Source: Microbacterium sp. Se63.02b
GTDB lineage: Bacteria > Actinomycetota > Actinomycetes > Actinomycetales > Microbacteriaceae
NCBI RefSeq assembly: GCF_014171575.1
Contig: NZ_CP050453.1
Span: 2,542,001 to 2,606,000 of the forward strand
Length of the DNA stretch: 64,000 bases
Direction: 5' to 3'
The notes under the pieces are model-generated. The model saw nothing but the letters and a program-made list of their open reading frames with translations, ran no database searches and was not told where the DNA came from. The translations under genes and the position numbers were made by a program. Numbering within the stretch: the first letter of the stretch is position 1; every line of letters begins with the position of its first letter. Below, piece by piece: positions 1-8,083 of this stretch.

Positions 1-1
1 A

Positions 2-481
2 ATGGATCAGCCACTGTCGAGCAGTGTCCGCAGAGTGCGCGATGCCCTCGCAGCCTTCGGAGCGTCGGGAGAGGTGCGCGAACTGCCCGGGTCGACCAGG
101 ACGGCCGCTGACGCCGCAGTCACGTTGGGCGTCGACGTGGGTGCGATCGCAAATAGCCTGATCTTCCTTGCGGACGGCGAATCGCTCTTGGTGATGACGA
201 GTGGTGCGCATCGGGTTGATGTCGAGGCTCTGGCGGCTCGCCTTCGGGTTGCTCGTATCCGGCGCGCATCTGCCCAACAGGTCCACGCAGCTACAGGACA
301 GGCGATCGGCGGTGTGGCACCGGTCGGTCACCCTGCACCGATCCGAACGGTGGTCGACGAGGGTCTGCGCGCGCATCCGCAGCTGTGGGCCGCGGCTGGT
401 ACGCCGCATGCTGTCTTCCCAACCACGTTTGATGAGCTCGTCTCGATGACGGCCGGCGCCGTGCATTCGGTAGAAGCATGA
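2..481 (+). CDS. YbaK/EbsC-family aminoacyl-tRNA deacylase
   Basis: The 159-residue protein has the length and fold pattern of the YbaK/ProX editing family, which hydrolyses mis-charged aminoacyl-tRNAs in the cytoplasm. Seen: the segment IANSLIF near residue 50, the GGVAPVGH block near residue 104 (the family's conserved GxxxPxG loop) and a C-terminal half ending in FDELVSMTAGAVH, all typical. An Asn stands where E. coli YbaK has its catalytic Lys, so the tRNA specificity cannot be assigned. The ATG lies at the very edge of the window, so a more upstream start cannot be excluded, but the length is normal. Confidence 0.82.
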   Translation: MDQPLSSSVRRVRDALAAFGASGEVRELPGSTRTAADAAVTLGVDVGAIANSLIFLADGESLLVMTSGAHRVDVEALAARLRVARIRRASAQQVHAATGQAIGGVAPVGHPAPIRTVVDEGLRAHPQLWAAAGTPHAVFPTTFDELVSMTAGAVHSVEA

Positions 482-564
482 GCCCCAAGTGCGACGCTCC
501 GCTAATCGGGCGCCGCGCTCGGCAGCTACCCCTCTTCTAGACTCACTCACCCAGAAAGGCCATC

Positions 565-936
565 ATGTCTGACTCTGCACACAACCTGCAGGACGCTCTC
601 TCGACAATCAACACGCACTGGCAACCCCGCCGGCTAACGAGCATCAACGACTACGAGCTGAAAGTGGTCAAGATGCAGGGAGAGTTCGTCTGGCATACTC
701 ACCCCGCGACCGACGAACTCTTCATGGTGGTTTGTGGCGAGTTGATCATCCAGCTTCGAGATCGCGATGTAGTTCTGCGCCCAAACGACGTGTTCGTCGT
801 ACCGAAGGGCGTGGAGCACTGCCCGAAGGCAGTCGAAGAGGTGCACGCGATCCTCTTCGAGCCGACTGGAACGGTCAACACCGGCGACGCCGGTGGTGAC
901 CGGACGGCGGAGTTCCTAGATATTGAACCCTCCTGA
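565..936 (+). CDS. Cupin-domain protein
   Basis: A 123-residue single-domain cupin. Cupin motif 1 is visible as HTHPATDELFMVVCGEL (about residues 49-65), with the two His and the Glu that normally bind a metal. Motif 2 follows around PKGVEHCPKA near residue 90. The start is supported by AGAAAGG about 5 bases upstream of the ATG. Members of this small-cupin group have diverse or unknown functions (isomerases, dioxygenases, sensory domains), so the reaction is not assigned. The gene stands alone between the YbaK-like gene and the transposon. Confidence 0.8.
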   Translation: MSDSAHNLQDALSTINTHWQPRRLTSINDYELKVVKMQGEFVWHTHPATDELFMVVCGELIIQLRDRDVVLRPNDVFVVPKGVEHCPKAVEEVHAILFEPTGTVNTGDAGGDRTAEFLDIEPS

Positions 937-1086
937 CCGCCTGATCCCGTTCTCACCGCCCCCGAGGATGCGATCGCATTGCTAGGGGAACGAAGACGAC
1001 GTCCACAATCGACCGTTCATGAGTCATCCGGAATTTTGGTCGGCCAGTTCGGCGAGTCGTGTCTCACGACCCGTGTCAGCAATCTA

Positions 1087-1113
1087 TGTAAAACAAGCGG
1101 CGTTCACGTTACA
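1087..1113. promoter_or_regulatory. Dyad upstream of recombinase 1, possible res subsite
   Basis: A 27-base segment begins TGTAA and ends TTACA, with its right edge 7 bases before the recombinase ATG. Serine resolvases bind about 28-base imperfect dyads next to their own genes, where they both recombine and repress. The identification as a res subsite is an inference from position and length. Confidence 0.4.
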
Positions 1114-1120
1114 CTGAGGC

Positions 1121-1687
1121 ATGGCCACGATCGGTTACGCCCGAGTCTCAACCCGAGACCAGAATCCCGACGGCCAAACGGATGCGCTCAATGCGGCGGG
1201 CTGCGACAAGATTTTCGTCGAGCACGCATCCGGCACCCTGGCGAAACGGCCGGCACTGACGGAAGCCCTCGGATATCTGCGCGAGGGAGACTCGCTCGTC
1301 GTGACGAAACTTGACCGGCTCGGCCGGTCGGTGAGAAACCTCAAACAGGTCGCGGACGAATTGCAACAGCGCGGGGTCGGTTTGAAGGCACTCTCGCAGG
1401 GCATCGACACGACGACGCCGGGAGGTCGCCTGTTCTTCCACATGCTCGCTGCGATCGCGGAGTTCGAACACGACCTCATCGTCGAACGCACCCACGACGG
1501 CCTCGCGGCCGCCCGCGCCCGGGGCCGAAAGGGCGGCCCGAAGTTCAAGATGACGCCAACGAAGATCCGGCAGGCCCGGGCGATGTACGACGAGGGCGGC
1601 CACACCGTCCAAGAGATTGCCGACACGTTCGGAGTGTCCCGGCCCACGATCTACCGGCACCTGGCCGAGCACGTCGAGCGGGCCTAA
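1121..1687 (+). CDS. Serine recombinase (resolvase/invertase family)
   Basis: A 188-residue small serine recombinase. The catalytic serine is Ser10 in IGYARVSTRDQ, and the active-site region KLDRLGRS lies near residue 65. A C-terminal helix-turn-helix (VQEIADTFGVSRPTIYRHL, near residues 162-180) is the DNA-binding domain. It cuts and rejoins DNA through a 5' phosphoserine link and would resolve cointegrates of the transposon. The transposase gene follows after 9 bases, so the two are probably cotranscribed. It differs clearly in sequence from the second recombinase at the other end. Confidence 0.9.
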   Translation: MATIGYARVSTRDQNPDGQTDALNAAGCDKIFVEHASGTLAKRPALTEALGYLREGDSLVVTKLDRLGRSVRNLKQVADELQQRGVGLKALSQGIDTTTPGGRLFFHMLAAIAEFEHDLIVERTHDGLAAARARGRKGGPKFKMTPTKIRQARAMYDEGGHTVQEIADTFGVSRPTIYRHLAEHVERA

Positions 1688-1696
1688 CGAGGAATC

Positions 1697-3133
1697 ATGG
1701 CGCACCTCAGCGACCGGCAGAAAGCCGAGCTTGTGCGCCAACACCAGGACGGGGTGCCCTGGACGCTGCTCGCGGCGCACTCCGGTGTCGCGGTGCGGAC
1801 CTTGCAACGATGGGCCGCTCGGATGGAAACGGGACAGCTCTCACGGGCACCTCGCAGCGATAAGGGTTCGAGGCGCATCGACGCCGAGCTGGTGAAGGCG
1901 ATTGAGGCGCTTGCTGTGCGGCGACCCGCGCCGACGATCGCGTATATCCACCGCCGCATCGGTGATATCACCAGGGGCCGAGGACTATCCGTCCCGGGGT
2001 ACACCACGGTCCGCGAAATCGTGCACGCGCTCGACCCGGGCCTGACTGCTCTCGCGGACGGCGGGGACGCGGCCTATCGAGACAAGTTCGAGCTGGTCTA
2101 CCGCCGCACAACCTCTGCGCCGAATGAACAGTGGCAGATGGACCACACTCTGCTCGATGTGATGATTCTCGATGACCGGCAGCAGGCCGTCCGCCCCTGG
2201 CTCACGATCGTGCTCGACGACTACTCACGAGCGATCGCGGGCTACGCGGTCAGCGTCTCAGCACCCACGGCCGAGCATTCCGCATTGGCGTTCCACCAGG
2301 CCATTACTCGGAAACGAAACCCGAAGTGGGTGGTGTCGGGCCTCCCGGACATCCTCTACAGCGATCACGGGTCCGACTTCACCTCGACCAGGATCGAACA
2401 CGTGTGCCTCGACGTGCACGTGCGCTTGATTCATTCACGGATCGGCGTCCCGCAGGGACGCGGCAAGATCGAACGGTTCTACCGAACGATCACGACCGAG
2501 CTGCTGCCGCACCTACCCGGCTTCATCCCGCACGGCACCGGTGGATCGCCCATCACCGAACCCAGGTTGACCTTGCACCAGCTCGACGACGTTCTCGAGC
2601 GATTCATCGTCGACGAATACAACGAACGCATCCACTCATCGACGGGCGCTGCCCCGCACGAGCGATGGCGCAGCGACAGTTTCATCCCTCGAACACCCGC
2701 CCGCCCGGAAGACATCAATCTGCTTCTACTCACCGCAGCGACAACCCGCCGTGTGCAACGCGACGGGATCCGTTTCGCATCCACCCGATACATCTCACCA
2801 GTCCTCGCCGCATACGTCGGCGAAGACGTCACGGTGCGATACGACCCCCGCGACCTCGGAGAGATACGAATCTTCCACGACAACGCATTCCTCTGCCGCG
2901 CAATTGCCCCCGAGCGCTCCTCGGAAACCGTCTCTTTTGCTGATCTGCAAACCGCGAGGAACGCGCGGCGTCGCGCCCTGAAGCAGCAACTCCGCGAGCT
3001 CACCGCTCATGCGGGTTCCCTTCCCGAAGACACGCGCCACCAACCCTTGATCGCAACGATGCTCGACAGCACACCTGACCATCTCGCGACACCTCCCACG
3101 CGACACGGATTAAGGACCTACGCCAGTGACTGA
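1697..3133 (+). CDS. DDE transposase, Tn552/TniA type with Mu C-terminal domain
   Basis: The 478-residue protein has an N-terminal helix-turn-helix region (WTLLAAHSGVAVRTLQRW), a retroviral-integrase-like core and a Mu-transposase-type C-terminal beta domain. The probable catalytic triad is Asp in WQMDHTLLD (about 149), Asp in YSDHGSDF (about 222) and Glu in GRGKIERFY (about 258). GAGG precedes the ATG. The family cuts and joins element ends in the nucleoprotein complex together with the AAA protein, whose GTG start overlaps the end of this gene. It is full length with no visible break. Confidence 0.9.
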   Translation: MAHLSDRQKAELVRQHQDGVPWTLLAAHSGVAVRTLQRWAARMETGQLSRAPRSDKGSRRIDAELVKAIEALAVRRPAPTIAYIHRRIGDITRGRGLSVPGYTTVREIVHALDPGLTALADGGDAAYRDKFELVYRRTTSAPNEQWQMDHTLLDVMILDDRQQAVRPWLTIVLDDYSRAIAGYAVSVSAPTAEHSALAFHQAITRKRNPKWVVSGLPDILYSDHGSDFTSTRIEHVCLDVHVRLIHSRIGVPQGRGKIERFYRTITTELLPHLPGFIPHGTGGSPITEPRLTLHQLDDVLERFIVDEYNERIHSSTGAAPHERWRSDSFIPRTPARPEDINLLLLTAATTRRVQRDGIRFASTRYISPVLAAYVGEDVTVRYDPRDLGEIRIFHDNAFLCRAIAPERSSETVSFADLQTARNARRRALKQQLRELTAHAGSLPEDTRHQPLIATMLDSTPDHLATPPTRHGLRTYASD

Positions 3134-4043
3134 TCCAGACGCTAAGCCCCAGTCTCTTCTCTTCACGCCTGACGATGACGGACGCCGATTCCTCAACGGT
3201 CATTTCGACGAGTTCACCGATGCACCCCCGCCCCGCGCAGATACCTTGCCCACATTCGTGACCACACGTGAGCACCGACGCTTCGCCGAGTTCGCAGACA
3301 CCGTCCGATCCCACCGCTACATCGGACTCTGCTACGGACCACCCGGCGTCGGCAAGACACGCTCCGCACGCAACTACGCCGGCACCGACGAATGGGAGCA
3401 GTGGTACCCGCTCTCCCGCAGCAAAGGCGCACTGCCACCCGTGCCCGAAGCGGTACAACGAAGCCGCACGGCGTTCTTCACACCCACCGTCGCCGCGTCC
3501 ATCAAACAGATTGATCAAGGCCTGCCCCGGGCATGCCAGCACATCTCCTGGGCCATCGACTACGCCCAGCACGGGCACGTTGATCCTTTCGTGCACGCCG
3601 AGTCCCAACACAGCGGGAACACCGAACTGCTCATCATCGACGAAGCCGACCGACTCAAAACCGCCGGCCTCGAACAAGTCCGCGACTTCTACGACCGCCA
3701 CCGGATGGGCGTCATCCTCATCGGCATGCCCGGCATCGAAAAACGGCTCGCCCGCTACCCCCAGCTATACAGCCGCATCGGGTTCGCTCACGAGTACCGG
3801 GCGCTACGCAGTGACGAGCTCACGGCCGTCGTCGCGCAGCGCCTCCCGGACCCCGACCCAGACGACTCCGGTCTCGCACACACCGCAGCTCTCGCCGCAA
3901 TAGTCCGGGCCACCAACGGAAACTTCCGCCTCGCCGACAGGCTCGTCACCCAGATCAACCGCATACTCGACATCAATAGGCAGACGCACCTCATCCCTGA
4001 GGCCGTCGACGCTGCCCAAGAAGCGCTCCTCATCGGACGATAA
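3126..4043 (+). CDS. AAA ATPase transposition partner (TniB/MuB-like)
   Basis: A 305-residue P-loop ATPase with Walker A GPPGVGKT near residue 71 and Walker B LLIIDEAD near residue 168, followed by an AAA-type lid region. In Tn552, Tn5053 and Mu-like systems this protein binds target DNA and activates the transposase. The GTG start overlaps the transposase gene by 8 bases, which indicates translational coupling. The DnaA/IstB-like AAA fold is also used by IS21 IstB, but the pairing with a Mu-type transposase and serine recombinases favours the TniB assignment. Confidence 0.85.
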   Translation: MTDPDAKPQSLLFTPDDDGRRFLNGHFDEFTDAPPPRADTLPTFVTTREHRRFAEFADTVRSHRYIGLCYGPPGVGKTRSARNYAGTDEWEQWYPLSRSKGALPPVPEAVQRSRTAFFTPTVAASIKQIDQGLPRACQHISWAIDYAQHGHVDPFVHAESQHSGNTELLIIDEADRLKTAGLEQVRDFYDRHRMGVILIGMPGIEKRLARYPQLYSRIGFAHEYRALRSDELTAVVAQRLPDPDPDDSGLAHTAALAAIVRATNGNFRLADRLVTQINRILDINRQTHLIPEAVDAAQEALLIGR

Positions 4044-4143
4044 GCGACGCGGTAAACACGACATTTTCTGGCGCAAGTCACAGGCCACGCAGTTGCTGAC
4101 ACTGTAATGCACGTACAACCCGCCCGATTAAATGCCCGATGAT

Positions 4144-4169
4144 GGGACCATAACTGCAACACTGGTTCC
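4144..4169. promoter_or_regulatory. Dyad abutting recombinase 2 start, possible res subsite
   Basis: GGGACCA at the left and TGGTTCC at the right form an imperfect 26-base dyad that ends at the base before the recombinase ATG. This parallels the dyad in front of the first recombinase. Binding by the recombinase would give autorepression. The role is inferred. Confidence 0.35.
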
Positions 4170-4760
4170 ATGACAGGAATAAGGGTCGGCTACGCACGAG
4201 TCTCGACCAACGGGCAAGACCTCACCGCTCAGCGCGAAGGACTCATCACCCTCGGCGTCGACCCCGAACACATCCACGTCGACCACGGCCTCTCCGGTAC
4301 TAACCGGAGTCGGCCAGGGCTCCGCGAGGCGTTAGTTGCAGTCCGCGCCGGCGACACACTCGTGGTCACCAAGCTCGACCGGCTCGCACGGTCACTGCCC
4401 GATGCGCGAGACATCGCCGACGAACTCACCCGAAAAGGCGTCGCGCTCAGCCTCGGCGGATCACTTTATGACCCTGCCGACCCGGTGGGCCGGCTCCTCT
4501 TCAACGTGCTCGGAATGGTCGCCGAGTTCGAAGCTGATCTGATCCGCGCTAGAACGCGTGAAGGAATGGCGATCGCGAAGGCGGCCGGGAAACTCCGTGG
4601 GAAGCAACCCAAGCTCACCGCGACAAAGCGCCGTCATCTTCTTGCTACGCATGCGGCCGGCACGCACACTCAAACAGAGCTGGCGGAGCTGTTCGACGTT
4701 TCCCGCGCCACGGTCTACCGCGAGCTCCAACGAGCTCAGCCACCGAAAGCCGCCATTTAG
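4170..4760 (+). CDS. Serine recombinase (resolvase), second copy
   Basis: A 196-residue resolvase-family protein with catalytic Ser12 in VGYARVSTNGQD, the VTKLDRLARS active-site segment near residue 70, and a C-terminal helix-turn-helix (TQTELAELFDVSRATVYREL). It is a distant paralogue of the first recombinase. Its stop codon lies inside the first of two 17-base transposon end repeats, so the gene runs right up to the element end. No clear ribosome binding site is visible; the ATG directly follows a dyad. It most likely resolves cointegrates or controls the element. Confidence 0.88.
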   Translation: MTGIRVGYARVSTNGQDLTAQREGLITLGVDPEHIHVDHGLSGTNRSRPGLREALVAVRAGDTLVVTKLDRLARSLPDARDIADELTRKGVALSLGGSLYDPADPVGRLLFNVLGMVAEFEADLIRARTREGMAIAKAAGKLRGKQPKLTATKRRHLLATHAAGTHTQTELAELFDVSRATVYRELQRAQPPKAAI

Positions 4761-4789
4761 CGCTGTGAGAATGCGGCCATTTATCGCTG
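4749..4789. repeat. Two 17-base direct repeats at the right transposon end
   Basis: GCCGCCATTTAGCGCTG (4749-4765) and GCGGCCATTTATCGCTG (4773-4789) agree at 15 of 17 bases and start 24 bases apart. Repeated transposase-binding sites near the ends are usual in Tn552/Tn5053-type elements. The first copy contains the TAG stop codon of the second recombinase. Confidence 0.7.
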
Positions 4790-4851
4790 CGACTCACAGT
4801 CGCCGCGCTGAACCTGGTCGACGTGCCGTAATCGATCGTTTCCGGCACGCC

Positions 4852-5373
4852 CTACTCCGGCTCGCAGAATCGAAGCTCGTTCCCGAACGGATCAATGATG
4901 GTCATCGTCGGCCCACCCGGCGCATCTCGGTCAATGCCCGGCCGAAGCTTGCCCGCAGCGCCCCTCGTTACGTGCGATCGGTAGTCGTCGAGGTTGCGGG
5001 TCGGCACCCAAACAACGGACCCAGGTGTGCCGTCCCCGTGGTGCTCGCTGAGGCCCAACGAGGTATCACCGCGACTGACTCCGAGGAAGGTCGGCAGACC
5101 AGGTTCGAATTGGTACTCGAAGTCGATCGTGAACCCCAGAACATCGACGTAGAACGAGCGGGCAAGGTCCACGTCGAACACGCGCAGGACCGGCATCGCT
5201 GGACCGAATCCTGGTTGCTTGTACTGTGCTGCAAGCTCGTTCCAGTCAGCGAAACCGAGGGTCCGCGACAGGAGGTCGAGACTCTGACCGTGGGACAGGT
5301 CGACGCCGTTCGGCAGGGAGTCGCGTAGCGATCGCGCGAGAGTCTTAGCTTCGTCAATGGTGAGAGGGATCAC
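4852..5373 (-). CDS. VOC-fold (glyoxalase/bleomycin-resistance-like) protein
   Basis: A 173-residue protein with two parts. The N-terminal 55 residues (TIDEAKTLARSLRDSL, then SLDLLSRTLGFADWNELAA) form the helical domain often fused to such proteins. A VOC domain follows: PVLRVFDVDLARSFYVDVLGF at its start and DPFGNELRF at its end, the latter carrying a metal-type Glu. The reaction is unknown; members detoxify small electrophiles or bind drugs. It lies just outside the transposon in the opposite orientation. Confidence 0.8.
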   Translation of the reverse strand: MIPLTIDEAKTLARSLRDSLPNGVDLSHGQSLDLLSRTLGFADWNELAAQYKQPGFGPAMPVLRVFDVDLARSFYVDVLGFTIDFEYQFEPGLPTFLGVSRGDTSLGLSEHHGDGTPGSVVWVPTRNLDDYRSHVTRGAAGKLRPGIDRDAPGGPTMTIIDPFGNELRFCEPE

Positions 5374-5585
5374 GGTTGCTCCTTGTTATCGAGCGGCCGT
5401 CCTGGTGCTCGCATTGCCAGAGTCGCCGTGCTCGAACGAGGATGCACGCGGATCGAATCGAAGCGACGCGTTCACCATGCCGAAGCTGCGAGCGGCGGGT
5501 ACGTCAACCCACACCAACCCTAGCAAGACCCCTCATCCGAAACGATCAGTTCTGGCCGGATGTGGAGTCCCCAAACGCGGAGACC
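5374..5585. other. Intergenic stretch without recognised feature
   Basis: About 210 bases between the VOC gene and the ASCH-like gene. No convincing gene, RNA or terminator with a U-tract was seen. It should contain the promoter of the minus-strand VOC gene. Confidence 0.3.
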
Positions 5586-6164
5586 TCAGCGGCCCGCACG
5601 GTAGGCGAGGTAGCTCGACCCGCGCGGTGCAATTTCGTAGCCCTCGGGCAGGCTCCGGGTGAGTCCGAGTTCTTTGAGCTTGCGGACGTTGCGTTTGAAG
5701 GTTTCCTTGTCCATGTCGCCGCGCAGCGATTCTGCGTGCTGGCCGGGCCGCTCCTGGATGAGTCGGAGTGTCCGTAGTGCCCATGCGCCGTGAAGGGGGC
5801 GCTGATCGAGTCGCCGGAGGCGTCGGTCGATCTCGGTGCAGTCGTCCTCGGTGAGGGCGGCGTCGTTGCCCAGTTCTGTGCGCGGGTCGGGGCCGGCCGC
5901 TGCCAGCTCGATCCTGAATACGGGGTCTCCCTCATCGCCGCGAAAGGTTCCGACAAGCGCCTCAACCGAGGCCGCTCCGGCGGCCTCGGCGTCCCGAACG
6001 GTTATGTCGTGAGCGGCGACGATCGAGACGTCACCGATGGTCACCACCCCGGCTGTGCTGCGAAAGGTGGAGCCGGGTCGAACGCGGGGCTTCATCCACC
6101 GTCGAAAGGCGAGCGTGATGCTGCCGGCGGCGACGCCGGCCGCCACGCGGTCGGTCAGGATCAT
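5586..6164 (-). CDS. Uncharacterised ASCH-like protein with C-terminal helical domain
   Basis: A 192-residue protein of no certain family. The N-terminal half (AFRRWMKPRVRPGSTFRS, then TIGDVSIV and VRDAEAAGAASVEAL) resembles ASCH/PUA-fold domains, which bind RNA or nucleic acid. The C-terminal half (residues about 120-192) looks like a winged helix (WALRTLRLIQERP, FKRNVRKLKELGLTRSL). It overlaps the NmrA-like gene by 4 bases and is the last gene of the TetR operon. The ASCH assignment is tentative. Confidence 0.55.
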   Translation of the reverse strand: MILTDRVAAGVAAGSITLAFRRWMKPRVRPGSTFRSTAGVVTIGDVSIVAAHDITVRDAEAAGAASVEALVGTFRGDEGDPVFRIELAAAGPDPRTELGNDAALTEDDCTEIDRRLRRLDQRPLHGAWALRTLRLIQERPGQHAESLRGDMDKETFKRNVRKLKELGLTRSLPEGYEIAPRGSSYLAYRAGR

Positions 6165-6991
6165 GCGCCAGGGGCGGCCGCGTACTCAGCCAGCGTGCGT
6201 AGGGGCCGGCCGAGTAGGTCGGTGGCGTCGGGCGTGGTGTGTGCGTTCGCGCCGCTCGCGATGACGGAGTAGAGCCCACTGAGAGTGTCGACGTACTCCG
6301 GGTGCCATCCCAGCGCCGCGGCAGATCGTCGGAACTCCTCATCGGAAACCGGCTCGTAGGCGGTGACCGGGAGCCCTGCCTGTGCGGTGATCGCTGCCGC
6401 CTGGGTGAATGTCAGGGCTTCCTCACCGGTGACGTCGTACTCTCGGTTGCCGTGGGTGCCCCTAAGCGCGGTGACGCTCACGGCGGCAATGTCGTTCGCA
6501 TCGATGAAGCTCACTGCCGCTTCCCCCGCGGGGATGCGCAAAACTCCGTGGTTCGCCACAGCGAGGTCGCGCAGCGGCCCTTCGGTGAAGTTCTGATGGA
6601 ACCAATTCGGGCGGACGATCGACCACTCGAAATCGCTCTCCTGCAACCTCAGCTCGACCGCGCGCTGGTCAACCTCGCTCGGAGCGTAATTCATCCCAAG
6701 TGCCGTCATGAGCACTACCCGGCGCACCCCGGCCTGGCTCGCGGCCTCGAGAAATGCTTGCGCTTGGTCTCCGATGCGGGCAACGGATCGGTGCCCGTCA
6801 TCACCACCCGGCAGGACGAAGAACAACGCTTCAACGCCGCTGAGTGCCGGCGTCCACGTGGCCGGGATCGACCAGTCGAGAGGAATGTCACTGCGCCGCG
6901 TTCCTGCGCGAGCTGCGCGACCATCCGCGAGGAGCTGAGCGAGGACGCGGCTCCCCACCTTGCCCGTTGCACCCGTCACCAGAACGGTCAT
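6161..6991 (-). CDS. NmrA/NAD(P)-binding (atypical SDR) protein
   Basis: A 276-residue Rossmann-fold protein. The nucleotide-binding motif TGATGKVGSRVL starts at residue 6, and the later features VVLMTALGMNY and VRPNWFHQNF fit the NmrA-like/atypical short-chain dehydrogenase group, which binds NAD(P) and acts as a redox sensor or quinone reductase. The catalytic Tyr-x3-Lys of classical SDRs is not apparent. It overlaps the tetR gene upstream and the ASCH-like gene downstream by 4 bases each. It is probably the main target of the TetR regulator. Confidence 0.83.
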   Translation of the reverse strand: MTVLVTGATGKVGSRVLAQLLADGRAARAGTRRSDIPLDWSIPATWTPALSGVEALFFVLPGGDDGHRSVARIGDQAQAFLEAASQAGVRRVVLMTALGMNYAPSEVDQRAVELRLQESDFEWSIVRPNWFHQNFTEGPLRDLAVANHGVLRIPAGEAAVSFIDANDIAAVSVTALRGTHGNREYDVTGEEALTFTQAAAITAQAGLPVTAYEPVSDEEFRRSAAALGWHPEYVDTLSGLYSVIASGANAHTTPDATDLLGRPLRTLAEYAAAPGA

Positions 6992-7602
6992 GAGCGCACC
7001 CCCAGCACCCCACGAAGCTGCGCATGAACCACTCCACGGTGAGCATCCGTCGCCTGGGTGTGCAGGGCTAGAACCGTGGGAACCATGCGACCATCCAGAG
7101 TCGCGATCAGAACGTCCACGATCGCATCCACATCGGTCACAGGAACGAAATCACCGGCACGGCTTCCTGCGTTGATCGCGTCAGCGAAAGGTGCCCGGTA
7201 GCGTGCGGCCAGCGTCTCGCTGTGACGACGTAGCTCGTCGTCGTGAGCTGCTGCACCCCAGAACTCCATCAACATCCGCCAAGCCCTGACAGGCGTGTTC
7301 AACCCGTAGTCAACCAGCGCTGACAACCGCTCCCAGCTCCCATCGGCCACCTGGCTGGCTGATCGCTCCATCGCCTCAACTTCCGAGGCCGTGGATCGCA
7401 GAAGCGCCTCGACCAGCATGTCTTCCCGGCTGCCGAAGTAGACCTGCAACGTGCTCACCGCGATACCACTCACCGCCGCAACATCTTTGAATCGCGTGCC
7501 CTCATAACCCCGCTCGACCAGCACGGTCACCGCAGCATCAAGAGCTGTCTCCCGCCGACGTCCCGTGCCGGCTCTCCGCTGTCGCGTCTCTACAATCGTC
7601 AT
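6988..7602 (-). CDS. TetR-family transcriptional regulator
   Basis: A 204-residue TetR repressor. The N-terminal helix-turn-helix is visible as FKDVAAVSGIAVSTLQVYFGSREDML (residues about 39-64, part quoted here for position), followed by an all-helical ligand domain. The ATG is followed closely upstream by two dyads that look like its operators, which suggests autoregulation of the tetR-nmrA-asch operon. The divergent SnoaL-like gene starts about 100 bases away and could be under the same control. The ligand is unknown. Confidence 0.9.
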   Translation of the reverse strand: MTIVETRQRRAGTGRRRETALDAAVTVLVERGYEGTRFKDVAAVSGIAVSTLQVYFGSREDMLVEALLRSTASEVEAMERSASQVADGSWERLSALVDYGLNTPVRAWRMLMEFWGAAAHDDELRRHSETLAARYRAPFADAINAGSRAGDFVPVTDVDAIVDVLIATLDGRMVPTVLALHTQATDAHRGVVHAQLRGVLGVRS

Positions 7603-7607
7603 GCATA

Positions 7608-7635
7608 TACGGTATCACCGTACCGATTTTCGGTA
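7608..7635. promoter_or_regulatory. Tandem TetR operator candidates
   Basis: Two 15-base dyads overlap by two bases: TACGGT-ATC-ACCGTA (7608-7622) and TACCGA-TTT-TCGGTA (7621-7635). They lie 6 bases upstream of the tetR start codon, between tetR and the divergent SnoaL-like gene. Position and symmetry fit TetR autoregulation; binding is inferred. Confidence 0.65.
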
Positions 7636-7699
7636 GCAACGAATTTTGGGCTCAATCCTTCCCGTGCCTAAATGAATGCGAGTCGCATACACTTTGAGG

Positions 7700-8083
7700 A
7701 TGAGTGCAGTAGAGACAGAGGCCGCGATCGGCCGGTGGCATGACGCGGTGAACAGCAAAGACCTGACGGCCGCCCTCGGCACCGTCACTAACCCAATCGT
7801 CATCAATGGCCCGAAGGTGGCCGGGCCGATCACCGATGAGGGTTTCGTCAAGTGGATCACTCGGTCAGGAATCACCCTGCGGCCGCGCTCGTATCACCCG
7901 ATCACCGATCGGGTGATCGTCGTCGAGCAAGACGCTCAATGGCCGGCGGACGCGGAGCCCACACGGTTAGCGACGTTGTTCCGAGCCACTGGCGATCAGG
8001 TGTCGGCCGCGCTGCACTTTCCCGCGCTGCGGGAGGCGTTGGAGTTCGCCTACCTGTACACTGAACTTGCGGCCACAGAATGA
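7700..8083 (+). CDS. SnoaL/NTF2-like protein
   Basis: A protein of about 127 residues with the cone-shaped NTF2/SnoaL pattern (AAIGRWHDAVNSKDLTAAL at the start, a central beta region with GPKVAGPITDEGF, and a helical end). Such proteins are small hydrolases, isomerases or ligand binders, so the function is open. The start at MSAVETEAAIG is preferred over an upstream ATG because GAGG sits just before it and the N-terminus then matches the fold. It overlaps the MarR gene by 4 bases, suggesting an operon. Confidence 0.7.
   Translation: MSAVETEAAIGRWHDAVNSKDLTAALGTVTNPIVINGPKVAGPITDEGFVKWITRSGITLRPRSYHPITDRVIVVEQDAQWPADAEPTRLATLFRATGDQVSAALHFPALREALEFAYLYTELAATE

Larger units (their letters stand above)
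1087..4798. mobile_element. Tn552-like transposon with two serine recombinases (ends approximate)
   Basis: Four same-strand genes form a compact unit: serine recombinase, DDE transposase with Mu-type C-terminus, AAA ATPase overlapping the transposase, and a second serine recombinase. Transposase plus MuB/TniB-like ATPase plus resolvase is the Tn552/Tn5053 arrangement. The right end carries two 17-base direct repeats like the transposase-binding repeats at ends of this family, and the sequence at about 4794-4798 reads CACAG. No convincing inverted partner or target duplication was found on the left, so the left limit is only placed at the first recombinase-associated dyad. Confidence 0.7.

Noticed and set aside
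1017..1088. Left inverted repeat of the transposon
   Set aside because: CAGCAATCTATG at 1077-1088 resembles the right-end repeat at only 9 of 12 positions, which is not enough to set the boundary.
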